Counted from the first letter of the stretch, positions 1-9,320 are shown. The stretch is DNA of 64,000 nucleotides from CBDAQR01 sp965199055 (GCA_965199055.1 CBDAQR010000004.1:744001-808000), one strand, 5' to 3'. Notes: generated by a model not told the origin, from the letters alone. Numbers and translations are program-made.

Positions 1-1124
1 ACGCTATTCGAGAGCTGGCATACCAGATCTTCACGGACCGGGCGACGGACGAATTTCTGCTGAGCTTTTCGCGCCAGGATGCCACCTATGATGACGAGCT
101 TTGGAGTACTCTCGCCGAGCAGGGCTTGCTGGGTATTGCCGTACCTGAAGAATTCGGCGGCACGGGACTCGGGTTCACCGAGCTCTGCCTGGTGCTGGAG
201 GAGCAGGGCCGCAGGGTGGCACCGGTGCCGTTGTTTGCGAGCCTGGTTCTTGGCGGTTTGCCGATTGCTCAATTCGGTTCCGATGCGATGAAGCAAACCT
301 TGTTGTCGGCAATGGCCAGCGGTGAGGCCAAGCTGAGTGCCGCCATTGCCGAAGCCAATATGAATGCTGCCTTGCGTAAGCCAGTGAGTGCTGTTCAAGA
401 GGGCGACAACTGGGTTCTCACGGGCGAGCGTCAGATGGTGGCAGATGGTGCGGTGGCTAATGCGATTATCGTCCCTGCGGTTGATGCCGACGGCAACAAA
501 ACGGCTTTCGTGGTGGATACCTCGCTCGACGGTGTTTCGCTGAGCGCCATCCCTGTTGGCTTGTCCGGCGAACGCGCCGCCAACCTTAGCCTGGATTCGG
601 TCGCTGTCTCCTCCGAGGCGGTGCTGGGTGAGGTCGGAAAAGGCGGTGAGGTCGTCGGTTGGATCGAAGAGTATGCGAACGTTGCCCATTGTGCCCTACA
701 GGTGGGGGTGACCGAGGAAGCCATGAAGCGTACTGCGGCTTACCTTGGAGAGAGAGAACAGTTTGGCGTACCGCTTGGCAGCTTTCAGGCGCTGGCCATG
801 CGCATGGCCGATAGCTATATCGATGTGGAAGCCATCCGCTCGACCTATTGGCTTGCACTGTGGCGCTTGAGTGAGGGCCTGGATGCCAGGGCCGAGGTGC
901 GTGCCGCCAAGTGGTGGGCCTGCGAGGCGGCGCATCGTGTTGTGTGTACTGCGCAGCACTTGCACGGCGGTATCGGAGCCGACGTTGAGTACCCGATTCA
1001 TCGCTTCTACCTAATGGCCAAGCAGATCGCCTACTCCCTGGGCAGTGCGGGCTCTCAGTTAGAGAAACTGGGCCGCTTGTTAGCATCGGACGACAGCATC
1101 GGCTTTCGCGCCCTGGAAGTGTAA
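1..1124 (+). CDS. Acyl-CoA dehydrogenase, beta-type subunit (5' end outside window)
   Basis: The frame is open to the left edge (first complete codon at base 3), so the ATG at 126 is internal and about 373 C-terminal residues are visible. It has the acyl-CoA dehydrogenase N-terminal helical signature (EEFGGTGLGF) and the C-terminal HGGIGADVEYPIHR stretch. The usual EGTxEIQR motif with the catalytic Glu is missing; the end reads QIAYSLGSAGSQLEKLG. That pattern is typical of the non-catalytic partner in heterotetrameric steroid side-chain dehydrogenases, so I infer a catalytic partner encoded just upstream. The stop lies 2 bases before the DUF35 gene, so it is part of an operon. Similar in build to the gene at 29087-30202. 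Confidence 0.9.
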   Translation, partial: AIRELAYQIFTDRATDEFLLSFSRQDATYDDELWSTLAEQGLLGIAVPEEFGGTGLGFTELCLVLEEQGRRVAPVPLFASLVLGGLPIAQFGSDAMKQTLLSAMASGEAKLSAAIAEANMNAALRKPVSAVQEGDNWVLTGERQMVADGAVANAIIVPAVDADGNKTAFVVDTSLDGVSLSAIPVGLSGERAANLSLDSVAVSSEAVLGEVGKGGEVVGWIEEYANVAHCALQVGVTEEAMKRTAAYLGEREQFGVPLGSFQALAMRMADSYIDVEAIRSTYWLALWRLSEGLDARAEVRAAKWWACEAAHRVVCTAQHLHGGIGADVEYPIHRFYLMAKQIAYSLGSAGSQLEKLGRLLASDDSIGFRALEV

Positions 1125-1126
1125 CT

Positions 1127-1537
1127 ATGGATGCCTCACGTATTAAGCCTCCGATGGGGCATGACAATGCCTGGTGGTGGGAAATGGCGGAAGCCGGTCA
1201 GTTGGGCATTCAGAAGTGCAAGGGCTGTGGAGCGCTGCGCCACCCGCCCCGGCCGATGTGTGGCGACTGTCACTCAACCGAATGGGAGGCTATTGAGTCG
1301 ACCGGTAGGGGTACGGTCTGCAGTTTTACGGTAGTGCGTTATCCCGAGTTCCCCGGCTACGAATATCCGCTGATTATTATTCTGGTTGATCTGGAAGAGG
1401 GCACCCGAGTGACCTCCCAATTGGTCGGCTGCGAAACGGACGATGTCAGCTTTGGCATGGCGGTTGAGGTGCAATACCACAAGGATTCGGATGGATTCAC
1501 GCTGCCGGTGTTTCGTCCCGCAGGAGGTGAATCATGA
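1127..1537 (+). CDS. DUF35 zinc-ribbon/OB-fold protein (ChsH2 C-terminal-like)
   Basis: A 136-residue protein with an N-terminal rubredoxin-like zinc ribbon (Cys31, Cys34, Cys45, Cys48) followed by an OB-fold, the DUF35 arrangement. In steroid side-chain degradation such domains bind the thiolase-like aldolase and help present the acyl-CoA. It starts 2 bases after the dehydrogenase stop, and its TGA overlaps the ATG of the thiolase-like gene (ATGA at 1534), so the two products are probably made together and form a complex. Unlike mycobacterial ChsH2 it has no fused MaoC-like domain. The family call is strong; the exact substrate is inferred. Confidence 0.88.
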   Translation: MDASRIKPPMGHDNAWWWEMAEAGQLGIQKCKGCGALRHPPRPMCGDCHSTEWEAIESTGRGTVCSFTVVRYPEFPGYEYPLIIILVDLEEGTRVTSQLVGCETDDVSFGMAVEVQYHKDSDGFTLPVFRPAGGES

Positions 1538-2706
1538 CGTACTCCTTAAAGGATCAGACAGCGATCGCTGGCATTGGCATGACCGAGTTTTCCAAGAACT
1601 CCGGCGTGTCGGAACTGGCTCTGGCCGCTGAGTGCATCAAGAAAGCCTGCGATGATGCTGGCATCTCGCCGTCGGAAATCGATGGGCTTGTCAGCTATAC
1701 ACTGGATTCCACCGATGAGATCGAGGTGGCGCGCGCAGTCGGTGCGAGCGATCTCACTTTCTTCAGCCGTATTAATTATGGCGGCGGCGCCGCGGTAGGC
1801 ACCATATTGCAGGCGGTGATGGCGGTTGCGACGGGGCAAGCCAATACCGTTGTGTGTTGGCGCGCAATGAACGGGCGCTCGGGGCAGCGAATGGGGCAGG
1901 GGGTATCTGGCGACATCACTTCCAGTGACCTGATCCATTGGTCCTGGTACATGCCCTACGGCATGCTCATTCCCGGTTCCTGGATTGCAATGATCGCCAA
2001 TAAATACATGCACACCTATGGTGTGACTCGCGAAGACCTGGGCCGGGTTGCCATTTCGCAGCGCAACTATGCCTTGAGTAATCCCCGTGCCTACGGCTAC
2101 GGCAAACCGCTGAGCATGGAAGAGTATATGGGCGCGAAGATGATCGCTGATCCGCTGTGTCTGTATGACTTCTGCCAAGAGACGGATGGTGGCTGCGCCA
2201 TCTTAATCACCAGTGCCGAGCGGGCGAGAGATCTCAAGCAAAAGCCGGCAATTGTCCGCGGTGTTACCCAGGCCTCCACCCAGGGCCAGGAGCAGATGAC
2301 CAGCTATTATCGCAGCGAGCTCATTTCGCTCCCGGAAATGGAACTGGCGGCCGAACGTGTTTATGCCATGGCGGAACTCGGTCCCGAAGATATCGACGCG
2401 GCCTGTCTGTATGACGCGTTCAGCTCAAAAATCATTATGCAGCTCGAGAGCTTCGGTTTCTGCGATGTCGGCGAAGGCAAGGACCTCGTTCGAGACGGAG
2501 GCCTCGATATTGATGGTCGCCTGCCGAACAACACACACGGCGGATTGTTGTCCGAGGCCTATATCCACGGCATGAACAATATCGCTGAGGGAACTCGCTT
2601 GATTCGCGGTACCTCCACGGGGCAGCCTGCCAAGAACGTCGATCACGTGTTGGTGAGCAGTGGTGTTGGTGTGCCGACCGGGGCGCTCATACTGGGTGCC
2701 GATTAA
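1534..2706 (+). CDS. Thiolase-like protein / Ltp2-type retro-aldolase
   Basis: 390 residues with the thiolase fold. The nucleophilic Cys region of true thiolases is replaced by Gly/Ala (NYGGGAAVG), so it is unlikely to be a condensing thiolase. The C-terminal half keeps NTHGG (His335) and YIHGMN (Tyr343, His345), as in SCP-x/Ltp2-type proteins; Tyr343 lies where, from memory, Ltp2 aldolases carry a catalytic Tyr. Together with the preceding DUF35 protein it most likely cleaves a beta-hydroxyacyl-CoA side chain by a retro-aldol reaction. Translationally coupled to the upstream gene by ATGA. Alternative: an acyl-CoA lipid-transfer protein without lyase activity. Confidence 0.85.
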   Translation: MTYSLKDQTAIAGIGMTEFSKNSGVSELALAAECIKKACDDAGISPSEIDGLVSYTLDSTDEIEVARAVGASDLTFFSRINYGGGAAVGTILQAVMAVATGQANTVVCWRAMNGRSGQRMGQGVSGDITSSDLIHWSWYMPYGMLIPGSWIAMIANKYMHTYGVTREDLGRVAISQRNYALSNPRAYGYGKPLSMEEYMGAKMIADPLCLYDFCQETDGGCAILITSAERARDLKQKPAIVRGVTQASTQGQEQMTSYYRSELISLPEMELAAERVYAMAELGPEDIDAACLYDAFSSKIIMQLESFGFCDVGEGKDLVRDGGLDIDGRLPNNTHGGLLSEAYIHGMNNIAEGTRLIRGTSTGQPAKNVDHVLVSSGVGVPTGALILGAD

Positions 2707-2720
2707 GCTAGACTCATGGC

Positions 2721-3896
2721 ATGAGTGCCCATGAACTGCATTGCCCGTCTGTCGACTTTGGGCTGGACGAAGTTCCGAATCTGCACGAGTTAATCGATAG
2801 CACTCGCGCGGCCGGGCCGGTGGTGAAAGTGCGTTACATCGGTGAGCCCGTGTGGCTGATCACCGGCTATGAAGAACTGCGTGAAGCCTTTTCCGATGAG
2901 GAGCACTTCGCCTCCCAGGCGGCCTATAAGATTCATTCCGAGCCCTCTATGGGTAGAACCATGCAAACCATGGCGGGTGAAGAGCACCGAGTGAATCGGG
3001 CCCTGGTCTCGCGCGCGTTCTTTCCCAAGCAGGTGCGCGCATTGGTGGAGTCTCTGCTGGAGCCACAGGCTAACTTATTGCTCGATGCCATTGAGACACA
3101 GGCGGAAGTGGATCTTGTACAGGCGTATACCCAACCCTATCCGTTCAAGAATATCACCCGCATGCTGGGCATTCCCGTGCATGACGATAGCAAGTTTCTG
3201 CAGTGGGCGATTAAGATCATCGATTTCCCCTGGGATCCACAAGGCGCGCTGCGAGCAAAGCGCGAATTTGATGAGTACATGATTCCGCTCATCGAGCAGC
3301 GTCGCAAAGCACCTGGGGACGACATCATCAGTCTGATGGTCACCGCGGAGTTAGAGGGAGACACGCTCAGCAATGAAGAAATTCTCGCCTTCTGCCGCCT
3401 GTTATTTCCCGCCGGTTCTGACACCACCTACAAAAACCTGGGTAGCCTGCTGGCCACGGTGTTGGCCGATCCTGCACTGTCTCAGTCGATAGTCGAGGGC
3501 GCCGCCGATATTGAGGCCGTGGTACAGGAAGGTTTGCGCCGCCATCCGCCCACGGCGCTTTTGCCAAGAATGTGCAGCGCAGATACAGAATTGGGAGGCG
3601 TGAATCTGAAGCAGGGCGAGTGGGTGTTGTTTGGTATCACCGCCGCCAATAACGACGCCTCGGTGTTCGCGGATCCGTATCGCTTTGATCCGGCGCGCGA
3701 CAACAAGAACCTGGCCTTCGGTCACGGCGTTCATTTCTGTTTGGGGTCCCACCTCGCGCGACGCGAGCTCGAGGTCGCATTAGAACAGTTGCTGCAGCGA
3801 TTCCCCGCCATGCAGCTCTCGCCGCAGCGCCCACCGGAAATTATTCAGGGTGTGCTTCGCGGCCCGCGCGACCTCTGGGTGCGGCCGCAAGGCTAG
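2721..3896 (+). CDS. Cytochrome P450
   Basis: A soluble bacterial-type P450 of 391 residues: I-helix oxygen-activating motif AGSDTT near residue 231, ExxR at Glu270-Arg273, and heme loop FGHGVHFCLG with thiolate ligand Cys340. It would hydroxylate a hydrophobic substrate with electrons from a ferredoxin system that is not in this window. The ATG lies 14 bases after the thiolase-like gene, last of the + strand run; its TAG is directly followed by the TAG of the convergent WS/DGAT gene (sequence TAGCTA) with no spacer. The specific CYP family is not assigned. Confidence 0.93.
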   Translation: MSAHELHCPSVDFGLDEVPNLHELIDSTRAAGPVVKVRYIGEPVWLITGYEELREAFSDEEHFASQAAYKIHSEPSMGRTMQTMAGEEHRVNRALVSRAFFPKQVRALVESLLEPQANLLLDAIETQAEVDLVQAYTQPYPFKNITRMLGIPVHDDSKFLQWAIKIIDFPWDPQGALRAKREFDEYMIPLIEQRRKAPGDDIISLMVTAELEGDTLSNEEILAFCRLLFPAGSDTTYKNLGSLLATVLADPALSQSIVEGAADIEAVVQEGLRRHPPTALLPRMCSADTELGGVNLKQGEWVLFGITAANNDASVFADPYRFDPARDNKNLAFGHGVHFCLGSHLARRELEVALEQLLQRFPAMQLSPQRPPEIIQGVLRGPRDLWVRPQG

Positions 3897-5414
3897 CTAC
3901 TTTTTCTTGGCTGGCGCCTTGCGCTTGGCTTTGGCCTTACTCTTAGCCTTGGCCTTAGGCTTCCGTTTCGGCGCGTTCTTCTTGGCCAAAGGCGCCAGTG
4001 CCTGGCGGCTTTCGTCGTAGGAGTCGCGAATGCACTGCTGGAAGAACTCGGGGTCGGGCATCATGTCGCGACAGGCGGTGATACCAAACACGAATTTGCC
4101 CAGTGATGATGTGCCGGTAATAAAAAGGCCCATGTCGGGCATTACCGGCCCAAGTCCTATGCCCCAGATCAATTGCGCACCGCCAAGGTAAACGGGTACC
4201 GGCGGTCCCGGCATATTGCTAAAGGCGAAGTTGGGGCCGCTGGGCATGAGATTGGCCAGTGCCTGCACCTTCGGTGCGCTGGTCATCAGGGAATAGAGTG
4301 CCTGGGCGAGTTGCGGCCCCATGGCGTCCGCCACATCTTCCATCAAATTAATACCCATGACCTGCAGTCGCTTCTTGCCGGACTGGGTTGAGTCATGGAT
4401 GGCTTGTAGCCGAGCGATCGGATCCTCTATATCCGAGCAGGAGGAAACGTTGATGGCAGCGATGCGATTGCCTTCTTCGTCCTTCTCTTGTTCAGCGCGG
4501 ATATTCACCGGCACCTGAGCAATCAGTGCTTCATCGGTGGGTTCGTCTTTGCTGGCCAGGTATCGGTTTAACGCGCCGCCGAGGATACTAATCGCGAGAT
4601 CGTTGATGGTCGCTCCCTTCACAGCATGACGCAGCGACTTAAACTCCTCAAAGTCGAAGCGCACTGCAGTGACAATGCGATGGGGCGAGATATCGCCATT
4701 GAAGCGAGTGCGGGGCGGAGACTCCTCGGCGCCAATGTCGCCCTCTTTGCGCGCGTCCTCCACTTTGCGCATGCCCTGGAACGCGCGCACCAGCGCCTTG
4801 CTCAGTTTTACCGGCCGTCCAACTGCCGTCTGCCAGGATTTGAACATGAGCGGGGTTCTACCTGGTGCGGTCTCGCGTATTAAAGTAGGTCTTTCATTGC
4901 GCAGCTTGCGAACTTTGGGCTCAAAGTCATGCAGCGCCATAAAAATGCGCTGTACCGCGTCGCCATCCACCGCGGCGTGGTGCAACTTCTGCATGACTGC
5001 AAAACTGCCCGCCGGGATGCCCTCGAGATTATTGAGGCCTTCGATCACGTAGACCTCCCACAGTGGTCTTTGCATGTCGATGCCACGCGAGTGCAGCCGA
5101 GCAATCTGAATATAGAATTGCCGCCAGTCGCCGGGCTGGGGCAGGGCGATATGACGCACATGAAATTCGATATCAAAGCTGGGATCTTCAATCCAGTAGG
5201 GGAAATCGATGTTGCCGGGAACTTCGACCAGCCGGCGACGTAACATCGGTGTCTCGTAGATCGCGTCTTCGTAGCGCTCGATGATCTCTTTAAAGCGCAC
5301 CTTGCCTTCCGGCGCCGTCGATGGGTCGTAGACAGAAATCGACGAAATATGCATCGGTGTGTCCGGAGACTCGTTGTTGATAAACGTCGTATCGATCGAT
5401 GACAGTTGTTCCAT
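3897..5414 (-). CDS. WS/DGAT wax ester synthase/diacylglycerol acyltransferase with basic C-terminal tail
   Basis: 505 residues of the bifunctional wax-ester synthase/acyl-CoA:diacylglycerol acyltransferase family, which transfers acyl-CoA to fatty alcohols or diacylglycerol at the inner membrane/lipid droplet surface. The active-site HHxxxDG is present (His145-His146 to Asp150-Gly151), and the later NMPGPPVPVYLGG stretch is typical of the family. The last 30 or so residues are almost only Lys, Ala, Arg and Pro, resembling a histone H1 tail; most family members end before this. A similar sequence type occurs in the AlgP-like protein at 17577. The ATG at 5414 gives the usual family N terminus (MEQLSSIDTTF). 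Confidence 0.92.
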   Translation of the reverse strand: MEQLSSIDTTFINNESPDTPMHISSISVYDPSTAPEGKVRFKEIIERYEDAIYETPMLRRRLVEVPGNIDFPYWIEDPSFDIEFHVRHIALPQPGDWRQFYIQIARLHSRGIDMQRPLWEVYVIEGLNNLEGIPAGSFAVMQKLHHAAVDGDAVQRIFMALHDFEPKVRKLRNERPTLIRETAPGRTPLMFKSWQTAVGRPVKLSKALVRAFQGMRKVEDARKEGDIGAEESPPRTRFNGDISPHRIVTAVRFDFEEFKSLRHAVKGATINDLAISILGGALNRYLASKDEPTDEALIAQVPVNIRAEQEKDEEGNRIAAINVSSCSDIEDPIARLQAIHDSTQSGKKRLQVMGINLMEDVADAMGPQLAQALYSLMTSAPKVQALANLMPSGPNFAFSNMPGPPVPVYLGGAQLIWGIGLGPVMPDMGLFITGTSSLGKFVFGITACRDMMPDPEFFQQCIRDSYDESRQALAPLAKKNAPKRKPKAKAKSKAKAKRKAPAKKK

Positions 5415-5575
5415 GTGGATATCGCCTTTTTTAGCAATGTCATCGTTAATACTAGACGCTTTCTGCGTGATGGGCAGTGACCTGGGCGGTCAATAAAGTT
5501 AACTATTCATACCGAGTAGACGGAGGGTAGGGCGATGGCTTGTCACTCCTCGCCAGCAGCAGCTATGGTCAACCC

Positions 5576-7243
5576 ATGGAGTACGATTGGATAGTTGCAG
5601 GAAGCGGTGCCGCGGGCATGACGGGTGCGGTCATGGCGCACGACCTCGGTGGTAGTGTGCTCGTGGTGGAGAAGGAATCTCGCTACGGTGGTACCACCAC
5701 AAAATCAGGTGGTGTTGCCTGGATTCCCGGTAATCATCGCCAGGCGGCGATGGGCATAGACGACAGCCCCGAAGAAGGTTATCGCTATATCAGCGGACTC
5801 ATTGGCGACAGCGTCAAAGACGCTCGCATACGTGCCTACGCTGAACGTGCCCCAGAGATGCTCGAGTACATGATGCAGAACAGCCATGTGCACTACACAC
5901 CGTTGCCCGAGTACATGGACTATTACGAGACGGTGGATGGCTACAAGTCGGGTGGTCGCTCAATGGACCCGGCCGCCTTCGATCTGCGCAAGCTCGGCAA
6001 AGAGTCGGCACTGATACGTGACGATCATTATGGGCTAATGCCGTTTAACGTGACGGTGGTCGAAGGTAAGCGCATGGCGGAGATGGATTTCGGCGCTTAC
6101 CTGCTGGGCCTCAAACTCTTGCTGCGCTATTGGCTGGATATTCCAGCGCGCTTGCGCGGCAAGAAAGACTTGCGGGTAACTCTGGGGCCGGCGGCAGTGG
6201 CTCGTTTGCGCCGTTCATTGATGGATCGAGATATTCCTCTCTGGCTCGATGCGCCCATGCGTGAGCTCGTCGTTGAAAACGGGCGCGTTTGCGGCGCGGT
6301 GATTCACAAGGATGGAAAACCCGTTACCGTCAAAGCCCGCAAAGGGGTGTTGGTGGCCACCGGCGGTTTTTCCCGCAATGTCGCCATGCGCCAACAGTAC
6401 CAGCAGGGTCCCGTGTCGGATCAGTGGACCGGTGCTTCACCGGGCGCTACCGGCGACGGCATTCGTATGGGTCTTGAAGCGGGCGCTGCACTGGATTTTA
6501 TGGGCAGCGCGTGGTGGTCTCCCACCTACCAACTGCCGGATGGTCGCACCCTGGCATTGATCGCGGGTAAGGCGTACCCGGGGTCTATCATGGTGAATAA
6601 GCTCGGCAAACGCTTCACCAATGAGGCGCAGCCCTATGAAGACGTCGTGAAGGAGCAGTACGGCAGCGAAGCGCGTGGTGAGGGGGCCATCCCCGCTTAT
6701 CTGGTGTTTGATTCTGTCTATCGCAGCAAGTACCCGGTAGGGCATATTCGGCCGGGTAAGCTGGAAAAAGACATGATGCTCGAAAAGGCTATATTCGATA
6801 CGGGCCTGCTGACCCGCGCCGATACTTTGGCGGAGCTCGCAGAAAAGCTCGGTATAGACGGCGAGCAGCTGCAGCGTACCGTTGAGTCCTTCAACACTCA
6901 TGCGCGCAAGGGGGAAGACCCGGAATTCGGGCGCGGTCAGTCAGAGCACGACAAGTACTACGCCGATAAAACCAATCAGCCCAACCCGAGTTTGGCGCCA
7001 CTGGAAGCAGGCCCTTTCTATGCGCTGCGCTGTGAAGCCGGTGACCTGGATACCAAGGGTGGGCTGCAATGCGACGAGCACGCGCGCGTTCTGAATGAGG
7101 CGGGAGAGGTGATCCCGGGACTGTATGCGGCAGGCAATACCAGCGCCGCTGCGATGGGTGACACCTATCCCGGTGCAGGTGCTACCATTGGCTCTGCTAT
7201 GACCTTTGCCTATATCGCGGCTCACCATGCCTTGTCTGAATAG
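5576..7243 (+). CDS. FAD-dependent oxidoreductase, 3-ketosteroid-delta1-dehydrogenase/fumarate reductase-like
   Basis: The N-terminal dinucleotide-binding motif GSGAAGMTGAV binds FAD, and the C terminus has the closing flavin motif GDTYPGAGATIGSAMTFAYIA. The layout matches the KstD/fumarate reductase flavoprotein family, which desaturates ring A of 3-ketosteroids or related ketones. I chose ATG 5576 because MEYDWIVAGSG is the normal family start. An in-frame TTG at 5540 has GGAGG 13 bases upstream and would add 12 residues, so the start is uncertain. The 160-base gap before it shows no other feature. Steroid specificity is inferred from family and neighbours only. Confidence 0.85.
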   Translation: MEYDWIVAGSGAAGMTGAVMAHDLGGSVLVVEKESRYGGTTTKSGGVAWIPGNHRQAAMGIDDSPEEGYRYISGLIGDSVKDARIRAYAERAPEMLEYMMQNSHVHYTPLPEYMDYYETVDGYKSGGRSMDPAAFDLRKLGKESALIRDDHYGLMPFNVTVVEGKRMAEMDFGAYLLGLKLLLRYWLDIPARLRGKKDLRVTLGPAAVARLRRSLMDRDIPLWLDAPMRELVVENGRVCGAVIHKDGKPVTVKARKGVLVATGGFSRNVAMRQQYQQGPVSDQWTGASPGATGDGIRMGLEAGAALDFMGSAWWSPTYQLPDGRTLALIAGKAYPGSIMVNKLGKRFTNEAQPYEDVVKEQYGSEARGEGAIPAYLVFDSVYRSKYPVGHIRPGKLEKDMMLEKAIFDTGLLTRADTLAELAEKLGIDGEQLQRTVESFNTHARKGEDPEFGRGQSEHDKYYADKTNQPNPSLAPLEAGPFYALRCEAGDLDTKGGLQCDEHARVLNEAGEVIPGLYAAGNTSAAAMGDTYPGAGATIGSAMTFAYIAAHHALSE

Positions 7244-7622
7244 ACTATTTCTCGCACTAGCGTTATCCATCACTCTGCCGGCAGCGGCGGAACAAGCTGC
7301 CGACACCTTGCCCGATCCGCTTGCCGCGGGTTGGCAGGGAAAACCTGTTTGTGAGTTGCTGCACCAGGACGAATGGCAGCGGGTACTGCGCTGCACCTTT
7401 CCGCCGGGGGTGGGACACGAACGGCATTTCCATGCCCCCCATTTTGGATACGCACTATCAGGCGGCACCATGCGGCTCACTGATGCCGGTGGTACGCGGA
7501 TAGCGGAGCTCAAAACAGGCAGCAGTTTTTCGAGCGGCGGTACACCCTGGCATGAGGTGTTGAATATCGGCGATACAACGGTCAGCTACCTGATTATTGA
7601 GCCGTTGGCCGCCCAGCCCTGA
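7227..7622 (+). CDS. Secreted cupin-domain protein
   Basis: 131 residues from ATG 7227, overlapping the end of the flavoprotein gene by 17 bases. The N terminus is a signal peptide (hydrophobic LFLALALSITL then AAAE). The rest is a single cupin barrel with a metal-binding type motif (GHERHFHAPHFGYALSGG) and a second motif ending in HEVLNIGD. Probably exported to the periplasm. Enzymatic role unknown; small cupins like this can be dioxygenases, isomerases or binding proteins. A longer in-frame TTG start at 7206 is less likely because it would disturb the signal peptide. Confidence 0.75.
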   Translation: MPCLNRLFLALALSITLPAAAEQAADTLPDPLAAGWQGKPVCELLHQDEWQRVLRCTFPPGVGHERHFHAPHFGYALSGGTMRLTDAGGTRIAELKTGSSFSSGGTPWHEVLNIGDTTVSYLIIEPLAAQP

Positions 7623-7650
7623 GTGCATCGTTTTTCGATAACGACGCTTT

Positions 7651-8451
7651 TTACTTCAAAACGGCCTTCATACTTTCAGCCATCATTAATAGCGCGTCCC
7701 GGCGCGGCATAGCGAGAACGCCCTCGAACATCTCCCGGTTCTGATCACCGCTAATGTAAACGGGTCCGTCCTGTATGTGGTCCATGGCTTCTCGCGCGAC
7801 CTCTTCGGCCGACATCATGTCGCCAAGTTTTTCTCGGTCGATGCCCTGAATCGCGTGCGTTTCTGTGTCGGTGCTGCCGGGGCACAGGGCTAAGACATCG
7901 ACACCCTGGGGATGTAGCTCTCCCCAAAGACCTTCTGCAAGGCTGGTTGCGAAGGCCTTGGAAGCGGCGTAGGGCGCGGAATTGGGAAAGCCCATCAGCG
8001 ATTCGACGGAACTGGTGATGATTATGCCCGCTTTCTCCCGGTGCAGCAGTCCTGGAATAAACCGATGCGTGAGCATCATTGGTAGCATGCAGTTCACCCG
8101 CACCATGCGATGCATGGTGGCGGGATCATTGTCACGGTGAGGCCCTTTCATGCCGAAGCCCGCATTGCTGACTAGCAGGCCGATATCCAGGCCCTCACAG
8201 GCGGCCTCCAGTTTGTCGACGGCGTCGCCCTGGGACAGGTCGGCCTCGCAGACGACGACACTGACACCCTCGTGGTCGCGCAATCTGGCCGCGAGCTGCT
8301 CCAGTCGTTCTGCCCTACGCGCGGAGATGACAAGGTCAAATCCATTGCGGGCGAGCAGGACGGCGAAGGCTTCGCCGATGCCGGAAGAGGCGCCGGTGAC
8401 CAGCGCCGTGGGGCCGTAGCTTTGTAGGAATTCATAGGGATGCATTGGCAT
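7651..8451 (-). CDS. Short-chain dehydrogenase/reductase
   Basis: 266-residue classical SDR: cofactor motif TGASSGIGEA near residue 20, NAG motif (SNAGFGMKG), and catalytic Ser plus YAASK (Tyr-x-x-x-Lys). The C-terminal part is typical of the ketoacyl reductase/17-beta-hydroxysteroid-dehydrogenase-like branch. It uses NAD(P)H for an alcohol/ketone conversion. Two ATGs lie close together (8451 and 8445). It is divergent from the isomerase-like gene at 8481, separated by only 29 bases. Substrate unknown. Confidence 0.9.
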   Translation of the reverse strand: MPMHPYEFLQSYGPTALVTGASSGIGEAFAVLLARNGFDLVISARRAERLEQLAARLRDHEGVSVVVCEADLSQGDAVDKLEAACEGLDIGLLVSNAGFGMKGPHRDNDPATMHRMVRVNCMLPMMLTHRFIPGLLHREKAGIIITSSVESLMGFPNSAPYAASKAFATSLAEGLWGELHPQGVDVLALCPGSTDTETHAIQGIDREKLGDMMSAEEVAREAMDHIQDGPVYISGDQNREMFEGVLAMPRRDALLMMAESMKAVLK

Positions 8452-8480
8452 AGTGGATCTTTCTCGCTTATGTTCATTAG

Positions 8481-9320
8481 ATGCTAACTAAAGATCTCAG
8501 CAGTTTCACTCGCACCCGTATGCTCTGTTATGCCACCTTGCCTGATGGGCAGGGTTTTGAGGCTTCGATTGCTGCTGCTGCCCGGGCCGGCTTTGATGAG
8601 TTGTCGCTATGGCTAATGACTATCGATGAGGCACGTGCGGAATTGGGCAGTCTGCAGGCGGTGCGAGACTGTCTCGACCACCACGGCATGCGTGCGACTT
8701 CGATAGAACTGCTGCACGCCTGGCCCCGCGGCGATGCACCGAACGTCGAGCAGGAAGTGGATGTAATGCGTGCTGCCATCGATGTGTTCGAGCCGGAGCT
8801 GATCATGGCGGGGTGTATGGATGATGTCATTCCCGATGGAGACTGGGCGATACAGGCACTACGACAAGAGTGTGCCGCGCTGTCTGACGTTCGCATTGGG
8901 CTCGAGTTTCTGCCCTGGTCTGCGCTACCAAATCCGACACTTGTTCGCGAGTTTGTCGAGGCTGTAGATGCACCGAATCTGGGTTATGTGCTCGATACCT
9001 GGCACTTTGTGCGCAGTGGAATGGATTACGCAGCGCTACAACAAATTCCCGGCGAGAAAATCTTCTTCATTCAAGCCAGCGATGTGGCCGAACACGCCGG
9101 GGACGACATGTTCGCCGAAACGCTGGGTGGGCGCTTGCTGCCGGGGGAGGGGGTGATCGATTGGCCGCGGCTGATCAGCGTACTGCGCGAAATGGGCGTA
9201 CATTGCCCGGTGGGCACTGAGCAGTTCAGCGATGTGATTAAGGCCATGCCTATTGAGGAAGCGGCCGAAACACTCTATGCAGGTTTGCAGTACCCTTTTA
9301 CAAGCGTAGCTACAGGCTGA
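8481..9320 (+). CDS. Sugar phosphate isomerase/epimerase family (xylose isomerase-like TIM barrel)
   Basis: 279 residues with the AP-endonuclease-2/xylose-isomerase-like TIM-barrel pattern: an early AARAGFDELSLW strand-helix, a Glu-containing strand (IGLEFLPWS), an Asp/His strand (YVLDTWHFVRSG), and a late strand ending in VGTEQFSD. These hold the usual Glu-Asp-His-Glu metal ligands. Members isomerise or epimerise sugars or process myo-inositol and other small polyols, so the substrate cannot be read from sequence. Its 3' end overlaps the convergent PQQ dehydrogenase gene by 11 bases. Confidence 0.8.
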   Translation: MLTKDLSSFTRTRMLCYATLPDGQGFEASIAAAARAGFDELSLWLMTIDEARAELGSLQAVRDCLDHHGMRATSIELLHAWPRGDAPNVEQEVDVMRAAIDVFEPELIMAGCMDDVIPDGDWAIQALRQECAALSDVRIGLEFLPWSALPNPTLVREFVEAVDAPNLGYVLDTWHFVRSGMDYAALQQIPGEKIFFIQASDVAEHAGDDMFAETLGGRLLPGEGVIDWPRLISVLREMGVHCPVGTEQFSDVIKAMPIEEAAETLYAGLQYPFTSVATG

